DNA of 64,000 nt, from assembly GCF_036324505.1 (NCBI RefSeq), contig NC_086349.1, positions 25,544,759-25,608,758 on the forward strand. The letters are read 5' to 3'. This stretch comes from Eleginops maclovinus. Taxonomy: Eukaryota; Chordata; Actinopteri; Perciformes; Eleginopidae. Below the pieces are notes generated by a model. The model saw only the letters and a list, made by a program, of their open reading frames with translations. It had not been told where the DNA came from and searched no databases. The translations under genes were made by a program, and so were the position numbers. Positions 53,901 through 64,000 of the stretch are shown here, in pieces (positions within the stretch are counted from its first letter, which is position 1; each line of letters opens with the position of its first letter).

Positions 53901-56900
53901 GTATCTGCAGGAGCTCAACACGTTCATACGGCACTCAGTAACGTTTTTAATTATGAACACACTTTGCGTTGGAGACATTATGTCACAATCTGGCCCACAC
54001 ACATTCTTCAGGCTGACTCTGGGAGTCATTGCAGCCAGAAATGAATTACACAACAGTTGCTCATACACAGTTACTTATTCAAGAGTAACAGTCACAGCAG
54101 TAAACAAATACACAATCATCAACACATCATATAAGACTTCCTTCAGGAGAGGACAGCCTTTGTGTGTGCTGCTGATACTTCAACACAACTGCAGTAAACT
54201 CAATCTCCTCACAGATGTTTTGGAGGATCTCACATCCCAAACAAGCTACTACTAGACCGGCAGGAAATGAGGTCTCTGACATAAGCCTGGCTGCGAGAGG
54301 GAGGTGGACACTGGAGCAGTAATCTCCCTCCGCCTCCCATTGAAACCCCGAAAGTGGGTGTGCCTCACATAGTGGGACCGGTGGAGTCAGAATAAAGCGC
54401 CCCGGGGTGACACTGAGGTGTGTGTGACATGTAAGTGTGTGTGTGTGGATGATACATTGTGTCCATATGCAGCTTGTGTTGCATCTGTGCATCTCTGCTG
54501 TTGAGATTGCATAACGGCCTGCCAGCTGGCACTTGTGGCTCAAGTTCACAAGGCACAAAGCTGCTTTATTTGCAGCACCCAACCCCCACGCATCCAAAAA
54601 GAACTCAAACACACACGCATGGTTGTGAACGGCACAAGTGCTCCTCTTCTGATCAACAACATGTCTTTGCATTGTTGGGAACGGCAGGTAATGTCTGCAT
54701 GACTGAGCTCCACTGTCTTTACTCAAGTTATTATGAGGGAGTTGACACAACACAAGGAAATACATACCTCCTTTGGGATTCCAGCAGCTTTTCTAATGCC
54801 CAGAAAGGTTGTCTGTATAACTGAGTCACGAAGGTCGCCGGTTCAAGCCCCCATACAGACAAATGCTGTCTCTTAATTGGGAAACTTATCATCAGTCCAC
54901 TGTGTATCGTACAATGTGAACACTCAAATGGCTCACTGTCGCTCTCCCTGACTGGAAGTGACGATCACCACTGCTAACTAGCTAGCCAGCAACATTATCC
55001 TTAGTTACTAACTGCTCAGTTTAACCCAATAACATGAACGGTGGTTTCATTTCGACAGCAGTTTCGTGCTACGTTCATGCTATATGTTGGCCATTGGTCA
55101 TACTTGGGCAGAACTTATGCCCTCAAAATAGCATAGAAAAGTCCAGAAGTAGGCAACTTGAGACAAAGACCAAGTAGAAGTATGGACAGCTTCCCAGGTA
55201 GCTGCCCACTGCTCATAAAAGTATGGTTAAATGAAAAGTATACATTTGATTATATATATATCTTCGTGTTTATTTGCACTTCTTCCATCCTGGAGTTGGC
55301 ACCATGTATAGCTGTAGCTGCCAAGCAGGTAGATCCAATAAATAATAGTAAACACAGCTCAGGCTAAGCCCTGTTGGCACAAAATTGACCCCAGCCTTGT
55401 GTACTGTATGTGTGTGTCAGTTGTGTGTTGGGAAACGGGGAGGGGGGGATATGCCGCTGTAAGTGGGTAGGAGGACAGGGCCGGAGAGCTGGCATGATGG
55501 GACAGATGGCAGATGCAACTGCTCTCACCCCCCCACCAGCAGCAGCCTCCACATGGTGAGATATAATCACCAGCAGTGGGTGCAAAGCTTCACATGCAAC
55601 CTACACTGATTTAAAGACAACAAAGTGCCAATTTAAAAGAGCTATGGAAGTATGTAGTCTCAAATCATGTGTCTCCAGGTATATATTTATCACACATTCA
55701 AAACTCTTACTCAACTCTGTTTAATGTTTGCATGTATAGAATATTGTTATTTTTGAGGAGTATATCCGACCTAGAGCTCTACATCTTGCTATGGGAGTTT
55801 AATGTGTTCGCTCAACAGCATTATCCTACCATCTCTCACAAAAGTCAGTTCTTCATTTCCTCAAAATGCTTTTAAAGTGTGCAGCTCCCTCTGCTTGGAA
55901 ACAATTGCAAAATGACCTTTAAATCTGATCTGCTTGATGCATTTAAAGAGATTTTTAAATGACTTGGAGGCACGCACATCTGGCAGTAACTGCTCTGATT
56001 TATTTTGACAGAAATTCTTAATCGCCTAACTGTCAGACGAATATGTCAATTAGTTTCATAAAAAGGACCTTCTCCACAATAGCACTGCAAAAGCACTACC
56101 TTTACTTTGTGAGTTTCTCTGAAAAAGTAATTCAGCAGGAACGATAGCATTAAAAAGGAGTAATCGTTCGAAGTACTGAACAACTGACACCAAAACTACC
56201 AATTATTTGACTAAATGACTAAATCAGGGGCAGCCCTCTGCAGAAACTCCACATGAAGGCAGCACAAACAACCTGTGTTGCAATGTGAACGAACAGTAAA
56301 AGCACCATTTGTGTATTGCCCATGCTTCACCCTTCCACCAACATTAATAAAACCTGTAGTGTTTTCCGTAATGCTGACAAACAGACAGGAGGTAATCATA
56401 GTATGACGCAGGGAATGCTTTTCCAAAACACGATTTCACACGATGTCTCTTTCGCTCAGCAAGGGGTAATTGTTATTTCGGTAAACTTAAAAGCATTTCT
56501 GAAGGGCATTTCAATGCTGCAAATTACTGAGCCCTGCTGAGCTGAAGCCTGTCATGCTCAATCATTTGACTCACAAAACTCAGCGATGCTTCGTCCCCTC
56601 GGGGCAAAACACATCATTTATGCTGACAGGTCAGAAATAGTTATAGGGAGTTAAAGTACGCAACATTATGACTCTAGGACTGTGTCGTTGTCGCCTAGAG
56701 ATTTAAATCACCAAACTGGAGCTGAGATTAAATAAGGCGCTGATAGGTTGAGGAGCATTCATCTGTAACTTGAAGCTTTTGATATTCCACATCTTTAAAT
56801 ATGACTCTTTTCTGCTCTTAACATAAAGACTGAACATTGAATCAGGAAAATAATGACGGTATTTTTATCTCCTGATTTATTTTCTATTTTGAGATGTTTG

Positions 56901-58239
56901 TATTTTATAATTGTTTGTTTTCCACTCTTTTCCATTTCCATTTATGTGCAAGCCCTGTTTTACATGCTTGTCATTTCCCAATTTGGGATCAATAAAGTAT
57001 ATCTTATCTTAATAATAATTAGATTAATTGAACAAGATTCATGTGTTTTATACCTGTTCTACTTATAAAGATAATAAACTAAATAACAATTAAATAACTG
57101 TAGATAACACATGGGGGTGGTACAGGACTGAACAGCTGCTCCATCTTCCAGATATAATCCAGATATACTGTACATTTGATGGTGCTTTATTCATAGTTAT
57201 CTTTTATTCTATATTTTCTTGATTTTTGCAATATTTCCATTTATTTGAGTTCCTCCTGCTGGCATGCTGATGGAGGATTAGATGGAAAAGTAAACAGTAA
57301 TGTATTATCAACAGTATACAGAGCAGATATAACCACATTTGCTTTAATTAGCTGGAGATTAGAGGGGATTTTAATCATTTTAATTTGCTGAACACAGAGA
57401 TTAACGCTTGTTCCCTGCTCCTGTGAAACCAAAACTGACCTTTTGTCCAATCATCTGTTAGCCAGCACTTTCAATTGTTCCCACTTTATTTTAAAACACA
57501 AGTTCTCCCATAGAGCTGTAAAACATATATATGTATGCTTAAGCGTCATTGTCAATTTTCTGACAAGTTGAAAGACAGTATTAGTGGAAACATTGGCTTT
57601 AAAATGTCACTTTCATTTTATCAAATTAGTGCCTTTTGTGTTTTTTAATTTTCTCTTGGGATAATAAAAGAAAACAGTAATTCCTTACATTTTTTTAATT
57701 TAACAAGCAATTTATTGTATTAGTTTTGTATGTAAAGGCTTTATAGTAAAGTGCTTTATTTATCACAAGTATTACTGGCATATCCAACATTTTTGTATAT
57801 GTTCCTCGTATCCTGCAGCCCTAACCCCCATGAAGATATTAAAAAGTCTGCTTGTTAACGTACATTTCAGGCAGCTTACCGTGTATACTGTAACCGTACA
57901 TGACATCATGTTGTGCACCTACAATCCCAATCCCTCCAGCTGTGTGTACAAAACAACAGGAAGAATCTCTCAAACACACACAACACAGCCTACTAATTCC
58001 CCACCCTAAACACTGTTTATGGTCCCTTTAATCCTCTCACAGTAAAATATAGGGTTTTTTTTACCTGCTGTGATCATGACAAATTAGTCCCGGTTGTCCT
58101 GATGCCGCTGTCCCGTGTGTTCTGTGAAGGTTTGCATCCCATAAGCCTGTCTGTCAGTGTGAGCAAGGTTTGCCTCTTTTTAACGTCCCTGCCACCCCCT
58201 CCTCCGTGCCCAAACAAAAGCCAATGGAGACACACACGC

Positions 58240-58285
<46 letters not shown>

Positions 58286-61200
58286 TTTAAAAAACAAGCT
58301 ATAACACACACGTAGCGGACGTCTAACATAAAGTACTCACGCTGCTTTTGAAAGATGTAAAGGGATAATAATGGACGCGTTGTCTTCTCTGCTCAGATTA
58401 CACCGCACACACTGATTGACAACAGATGGGCGATTGTTGCTCTGATGCAGTTATTAATCACAGAGATGAGAGTGGAGCAGATTCAGAGCCTGTGAGCAAC
58501 GCTGCGTTGTGCAGCATTTGTCATGTTATGAGATCAAGATGCGTGGCTGCAAAGTGAAATATCCAGCAGGCGGTGTTACTTTTAGAGTTAGTAAAGTCAC
58601 GACACGTTGCATCTTTATGGATAAACTACTCGCCCGAATGTCAAGTCACTTGGTTAGCGGTTGTATCGTGGGCCAAGGCAGAGGCCAATTCATTTCCGAC
58701 TCACAGGGCAGAATTCTGAGCAATAGCAAGGGTCTTGGTGAAGGGTCTAGCTTCTGTTCTTTCATCAACATTTCTAGGGTTTGTTTCGGCAAAAAAGGGC
58801 AAACATTATCTGTTTTTTTTTTAAGTTGAATATCTTTATATTTTTGACTATAGGTCAGATAAAACCAATTCCTTTTTTAAATGTCACTCGATTGCTATTT
58901 TGATAATAAATTAATCGTTAAAATACATTTTCATGCTAAAAATGTCAGAAAATGGTGTTTTCAGCCCCTAAAATATGGAGATTCCTAATTCTCAATACTT
59001 GTTTATGTCATATTGATGTGTTTATCTTAGTATTTATTGACAAAACAATACATTTAAAGACATAACGTTGGACCTTGGAGATACTGGGATAGCATTTCAT
59101 GACAAATTGATCATTCTGGAAAATAATCTTTAGTTAAAGCCCTAAAATTGTGATGTAGATGTTTGACTTGCACAATGATGAATTAATAAAAGTAACGCAC
59201 AGACTCAATATAAACAATAACAGTTTGATAAGGGACAGCCCTGGTATAGTGCAGTTTGTGGACTACTAACTTTACAGCTATGTAGGCTCGTGTTCTCGGG
59301 TATACAGATGCATTATATGTCAGTATAAAGCTACTAAAAGCAGCTTTCAGATAATCCTCCTCTTTAATGTGTGCTGCTGTGTGATAACCCATACCTCTCT
59401 GCAGGGCGGTTAGTGAATCTGTCCTCAGATCTCATTTTTAGAAACAGATGGGCCGCCTCCTTTAAACTCTCTCCACTAATTAGTGACTGAGTAATTGCCG
59501 CATGGCCACCCAGACTAACAGCCACGGCTACTTTGAACACTTGTGAAGCGTGGCGGGGACCTGTGGGTCAAAAGTAACTCAATTCTCTCTCTGCTGGGCA
59601 GCGGATGCACCATCTGCCCCCCCCCCCCACCCCACACTCTGAGCTTTGTCTGAGGAAGCTCTGGAGGAAGATGGATCACTTCCCACTCAGCAAGCATCAG
59701 CTTTAAGACCAAAGTAGTCTCTCTTTAAGGAAAGGTGCGACTCTAAATTGGTTATTAAGGAAGATGCAATTAGCACGGGACTCTGGGGTCTGATGGACTG
59801 ACCCCCATAAATCTCAGTCATTTAATCACCTTCATGTCTCTCATTCTGCAGCACACTTTGGTCATTGATCGTATGTTTATATTTGTATAGTAGGTGTGTT
59901 CTAACTCTTCCTGTATATTTCACGTTGTGTATTCTATAGATACTCTCATTTGTACTGTTGATATTTAATGTCTGTCCGTTTTATTTCATCATAGATAACA
60001 TTCAAACTAACGGCTTTACACACATGACACAATACTCTAAATATTTCTTCCTGGTGGAAAACCCTAATTTATGAGCCTCCATTACCCAAGGCATTTTGTT
60101 GATAGAGATCCTGTAAACAGCATTTGAAGAGGAGCACATGTGTTTTAGATTTCATTCTAACTTCTAAGCTTTTGTCCTGACCTGAATAAAGCGAGCAGAA
60201 AGAACGAAGAGATACAGTTACAGTCTTTGGGTTACATGAGGATGCATTCCTGCGCCTTTTGTTTTATTCTCTCCATCACTGAGTCGGCCCATCTGGGATT
60301 TTGAATGCGGCCTTTTACTACCAGTAAATCTATTTTCATCCATCTAGCTGTGTGTCTGGTGATTGTTCTTTAAAGCCTCAAAGTCTGAAGTTGTTGCTTC
60401 TTCTTCACTCGTGTAGTTCTGCAACTAACAGTTTTTCTGTTATTTTGAACGATGATTGGTTTTAAAACTGTCAGAAAATAGTGAAAAACGTCCAAGTCAA
60501 AGGTGGTATGAATAAAAATATTGTTTGTTACTCCATGAAAGAAAGATATCAACTTTAATCCGATATAAACTGAGAAAAATCAAGAAATCTCAATATTTGA
60601 GAGGCTGAATTTTCAGATTTTTACATCGATTATCGAAATAGTTGGTGATACTCTTTCTGTCGATTGAATAACTGATTAGTTGATTAATTGTTGCAGCTCT
60701 ACACTCATGCATACAATACTTTAGACATATCATTTAACACTAACTGAAAGGCAAAGCAGCAGTGACAGTGGGGGAGACAGGGGAAGGTACAAAGAGTTTG
60801 AGAGGGATACGATCACAGCAGTGAGTTCTAATCTTATTAGCGTGATGGACAGGATTAGAGAAACCAAGAGACCCCAGCAGCTGGATATTCACTCACGGAC
60901 TAAAGGGGCGGAGGAAAGGCAAGGGGGCTCAAAGGAGAGCAAAAGAAAACCTGCTGAACAAGAGACCTTGTAAGTTAACAACTCCTGAACAAATAGGGTA
61001 AGAGGTCTGTAGGAGGACATATTTATTAGCTGGTGTCTTCGCTTTAAAAGAAGGAATGGCAAGAATTGAAATGCATTTTTGCGGCAGAGCCTTCTACAGT
61101 TACAGAAACTCAGAAAAACACAATGTGGACTTCCTACAAAACTCTACACGGTGAGAACTACAACTGCCACCATGCTTAAGACACCATACCCTGGTTGCTT

Positions 61201-62077
61201 TATTAGAAGAGACTTCACATAAATGCCTGTAAGAGAGTTTATTTATGGGAATAAAGTAGGGGCTTTTATTGTGGAATAAAGAAGTGTTGTTGTCGTGTGC
61301 AGTGAACAGTGATTGTCGACAAAAAGTGTCTTCTAGTCGAGTAACGTTTAGGAAACAACAAAATATCTCAAGCTACTTTGATAACAGATTAATTGTTCAA
61401 TTTATTTTTCACGCAAAAAAGATCTTCTTGTCAGATTTAGGAAAATATCTTTGACTTTTGGACTGACAAAACAATTAAAAACATCAACTGGGACTATGAG
61501 AAACTAAGATGCTTTTATTTACATGTTTCTGGTGCATAATCTTTAATTGACTTAACATACTGTATGAGAGTTTACATCACTGAAGGAGGAAGGGGCTCTT
61601 ATTGTGAAATAAACAGGAAGTTACAGTTAAATCATTGCCAACTACTAAGCTTAGGATTTTAGAGACTAAGATGGACCTTAGTTCCCTTTTCTCTGATATT
61701 TTATAACTTTAAATTGATTAATCTAGAAAACTGAAAACACTGGTTAGTTGCAGCAGTAGATTTGGTATTGCTCCATATGAACACTCAGTTGATCTGTACT
61801 AAAGAGAATAATCTGTTGAATGGAGCAGCATAGTGCTTTTTACCTTAATAGCCTCATACTACTGCGTGAATACAACAATACTAGAATAATAATTTACTTG
61901 TAAATCGCTGAAGCTGAAGCACATGTTGCAGGATGAATTATTATAATCCTGCAGCCTCTGTTTACTAAACAAAATGCAGCTGCTTCTGCTGCATTTATCA
62001 GGGCTTAATGGTCCTCAGGAGTTTATAGCTCTGATTCCTTACAGCCACGGGGTCAGTGAGGCTGATCAGCTCTGTGT

Positions 62078-62125
<48 letters not shown>

Positions 62126-62880
62126 CCCTGACTAGGTCATGTTTGTAGTCTTTTAATGTATATCTGCCCTCGGCGTGTACACAGATCAAAGATAAGCTGA
62201 TTCCAGTGGGTAGCAATGTTGATGTCCTTCCTAAGACATGTGGACACACACACACGACACATACACACCCAAACACACATACACACACCCAAACACACAG
62301 CAGGCTTCTGACCTCTTACATTCTTACAGATCCACAAGGCAGAAAATATTAGGGCTGAAACCGTCAAACTCTGTCCTCGCAGATAGACTGTCAGCCGATT
62401 AAATAAAATGTCCACGCTTGCTGCGCTTAAGTTTACTCAAGTTATCAGAATTTAAATGATTTCTGGTGTGTAAAAAGACTACAAAAACTGAGTTAAAAGC
62501 ACCTGAGTCTCCAATTAAAAATAGTTGTGTTTCTGTGCACAAAATGAGATTAAAACTGACCAGTGTCCTTTCTTTTCATTTAGAGCGGCCTAAAATTAAC
62601 GATTTCACACCTTAATTTCTAATGCACAAGATGTCATTTTCTTTCACTAGCTGCCACTCAAACAGAACAATAAGAGTTTGTTATTTTTTGTGAAAAAACG
62701 TGGATTCATGTAAGATTGCTACCAGAGGTGAACACAAAGCTTGAGACAAACATTTCCTGCTAAGCTAACAGCGGCGGCGGCAGAGTTTGAGACGTACCTC
62801 CAGCCGTGGACCTGGAAGCCGGGGCACTGATCCCCGCAGCGCATACAGGGCTGCCCTCGGTCCGGGTCCTCTTCCTCCTG
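44947..62880 (-). CDS. prickle3: prickle3, PET-LIM planar cell polarity protein (first exon not in view)
   Basis: Prickle proteins act with Vangl and Dishevelled at the cell cortex to set planar polarity. Ten exons in continuous phase: 62798-62880, 52995-53178, 52204-52317, 51420-51557, 50293-50496, 48217-48403, 47442-47774, 47058-47330, 46033-46413, 44947-45407. They give 785 residues without the N-terminus. In order: a Cys-rich lead [18 protein letters not shown] and [15 protein letters not shown], typical of PRICKLE3; the PET domain ([47 protein letters not shown]); LIM1 ([27 protein letters not shown]); LIM2 ([19 protein letters not shown]); LIM3 ([20 protein letters not shown]); a Pro/Glu-rich linker with ARVSFREPI; a late block [19 protein letters not shown]; and a C-terminal CAIS, a CaaX box for prenylation that anchors the family to membranes. 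The start codon probably lies beyond the right edge or in an unrecognised exon after 62880. Confidence 0.93.
47499..47511 (-). promoter_or_regulatory. CTCF-type motif inside a prickle3 exon
   Basis: On the minus strand CCACCAGAGGGCG agrees with the CTCF core CCASYAGRKGGCR. It lies in coding exon 47442-47774, so the match may be due to codons alone. Confidence 0.3.
47860..48055 (-). repeat. Decayed duplicate of a prickle3 exon end within the next intron
   Basis: TTCCCCGCAGGTG and GCAGTACTC at about 48019-48043 repeat the end of exon 48217-48403 (TTCCCCGCAGGTG, GCAGTACTC at about 48224-48247). Intron words around it are shared too (GGACATCAGA at 47879 and 48125; TTATTCTT followed by TTCAGT). 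This looks like an old partial tandem duplication of the exon end and adjacent intron. The copy is not needed for the reading frame. Confidence 0.6.
53545..53850 (+). mobile_element. TTAA-type miniature transposon copy
   Basis: Starts CTTAAAGAGGACACATAATG and runs through GGTTTCATATCAGTATTTGT, TGGGACATGTCTCCATG, CAGAGCCCAGTCTGCTCTGA and GATGTCACTCTGTTC to GGGAGTCTAATGGAGG. It contains a single, unexpanded version of the segment that forms the minisatellite at 38157. The right terminus is degraded. Confidence 0.75.
54795..55250 (+). mobile_element. Decayed tRNA-derived SINE
   Basis: A tRNA-like head with a B box (CGCCGGTTCAAGCCCC near 54836-54851) is followed about 350 bases later by GTAGCTGCCCACTGCTCAT and GGTTAAATGAAAAG. 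These correspond to the middle and 3' part of the SINE at 26395. The spacing is longer than in that copy, so an insertion or two adjacent fragments is likely. Confidence 0.5.
56973..57010 (+). repeat. LINE-tail-like repeat fragment
   Basis: TCCCAATTTGGGATCAATAA followed by AGTATATCTTATCTT, matching the inverted fragment at 17259 and a weaker one at 26100. It is probably the 3' terminus of an interspersed retroelement. Confidence 0.45.
58230..58283. repeat. (CA)n microsatellite
   Basis: About 27 CA units with two CG interruptions at the left edge. Confidence 0.93.
62072..62123. repeat. (TG)n microsatellite
   Basis: About 26 TG units, with one TC interruption at the left edge. Confidence 0.93.
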
Positions 62881-64000
62881 CTGGAAACAAAACACAAACT
62901 CTCTTTCAGATCAGCATCATTTCCCGTGTGGCTTTTGGCACAAGACAGAGAAAGGTTAAAGCAACAGAGGTAGCCGCACATACAGTGTTTGGTAGACATG
63001 GTCGCAGAAACATCATAGTGAGTGTTAGAGAGGGAGCTGTGTTAACTCTGGAGCCTCGAGCAGAATGCACTTAGAGTCAATCCCATCAGCCTGTAGTTCG
63101 GCAGTGTGTCTGATGAAGTATGAGCCTTCACATTTACTATGAATAACTTGCTGACGTCACATTATGAAAATCCTACATCACCATTCCTCTTTGTGTGTGT
63201 GTTTGAGTGCTTTAACTACACATAGAGATACAGACCATTGGAATAGCTGCATGTAACATCTGTATAGGGTGTTGCAGGGATGACGTAACCTACTGGTTCC
63301 CTTCACAAAAAACAATGGGATTTTTCCATTAGAGACTGTGAGGCAAACACACCTTTATGATGCTTTGGTCAGCAGGATCATTCATATACATTAAAACCAC
63401 TGTTTTAATAGTTGAAACATAAATGTAATCTCTAGACGTAAAAAGCTAACAAAAGGCTATAAAGGAACTACAGCACGGTCACATGACTTCACGCCATCAC
63501 CGCTAAGCTAAAGGAGGCTAATGTTTGGCATGTCATTAAGACTAAACTGTTTTTCCATATTATCTTTGAGAGTAAAAAGACTTTGCATGAAAAGAAAGGT
63601 CGTAAAATGGTGTTGTTAATTAACCATCTATCACCAGATCACACCTCTGTGCACAAATTATTTTTCCTGCTGACACATAACCTGATTTTCTCACAGCTGA
63701 ATGAACACTAATCTCTTCTAGATTATTCCAGTATAGTGTTGCACAATCAGTAGTCAATGCAATAATCCTGGACTGAGGTTAAAAGTGTTAGGGTCTTTAT
63801 GTCACCCTATTCCTGTTTCCCTCGTGTTGCTTGTATGTACTACGCGTTATCTAACAAGTCAGACTGTTTATGTGGGACTGCTTGTATTTGAAGATGATTT
63901 TCCTGGATAAGTAAAGGATAATAGAATTACAATTAAATAAGGATTTAATCTTGCAGTCCTATTAAGTGTTTATAGAGACGAGAGAGCCCCTACAGCTAAA
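62881..64000. other. Upstream of the first visible prickle3 exon
   Basis: Presumed intron or 5' flank of prickle3. I looked on the minus strand for a start codon feeding in phase into the acceptor at 62881 and found none with a credible donor. No other gene or repeat is evident. Confidence 0.45.

Larger units (their letters stand above)
53179..62797 (-). other. 9.6-kb intron of prickle3
   Basis: The largest intron in the window, between the exon encoding [13 protein letters not shown] and that encoding KICVHCKC. It holds a TTAA-type transposon copy, a decayed SINE, a LINE-tail fragment and one CA tract. The rest is AT-rich unique sequence in which no exon is recognisable. Long early introns often hold enhancers, but I saw no motif cluster to name. 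Confidence 0.6.

Noticed and set aside
54127..54765. 212-codon minus-strand frame
   Set aside because: Lies in the large prickle3 intron close to a decayed SINE, with no recognisable domain or codon pattern.
54836..54851. tRNA-like B box suggesting a tRNA gene
   Set aside because: No foldable tRNA around it, and downstream SINE words show that it belongs to a retroposon.

Overview
This is vertebrate, almost certainly percomorph teleost, nuclear DNA. Genes are split into small exons with short introns. There are at least seventeen long (CA/TG)n tracts, a Tc1-like transposon, tRNA-derived SINEs and TTAA-flanked miniature elements typical of spiny-rayed fish. There is no bacterial, phage or CRISPR content, and I see no rRNA or functional tRNA gene.

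Layout. 1-6.4 kb: repeat-rich, no gene recognised. 6.4-10.5 kb (+): magix, a PDZ scaffold related to MAGI proteins; its 5' end is not in view. 10.5-19 kb: intergenic, satellite and microsatellite rich. 19.2-21.4 kb (-): a short, divergent GATA1-type zinc-finger gene. 22.2-24.6 kb (-): cdk20, eight coding exons, 344 codons, intact, with an RFX X-box and a CRE/YY1 cluster upstream. 25.3-27.5 kb: repeats, including a full-length SINE. 27.5-34.8 kb (-): an MFSD2-family lysolipid transporter in 13 coding exons, with a Tc1 element inside one intron, a 275-bp miniature transposon inside another, and a one-base frameshift in the last exon. 36.6-38.0 kb (-): a two-exon FAM110 gene with a one-base frameshift in a 12-C run. 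38.2-39.5 kb: a 57-bp minisatellite grown inside a copy of the same miniature transposon. 39.5-44.9 kb: intergenic. 44.9-62.9 kb (-): prickle3, ten coding exons after an unseen first exon, with a 9.6-kb first visible intron.

The genes do not form one pathway. The linkage of magix, a GATA1-type gene and prickle3 matches human Xp11.23 (GATA1, MAGIX, PRICKLE3), so this is an old conserved block with cdk20, an MFSD2 gene and a FAM110 gene between. The products cover PDZ scaffolding, haematopoietic-type transcription control, ciliary kinase signalling, lysolipid transport, a centrosome-associated protein and planar cell polarity.

The most interesting points concern splicing and repeat biology: a (UG)n tract running almost into the cdk20 exon 6 acceptor; a GATA N-finger exon flanked by complementary UG and CA tracts; an X-box upstream of the ciliary kinase gene; a minisatellite born inside a transposon; and two frameshifts in G/C homopolymers, which may be assembly errors. 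I found no novel multi-gene system. All exon boundaries come from reading splice signals and frame continuity by eye.
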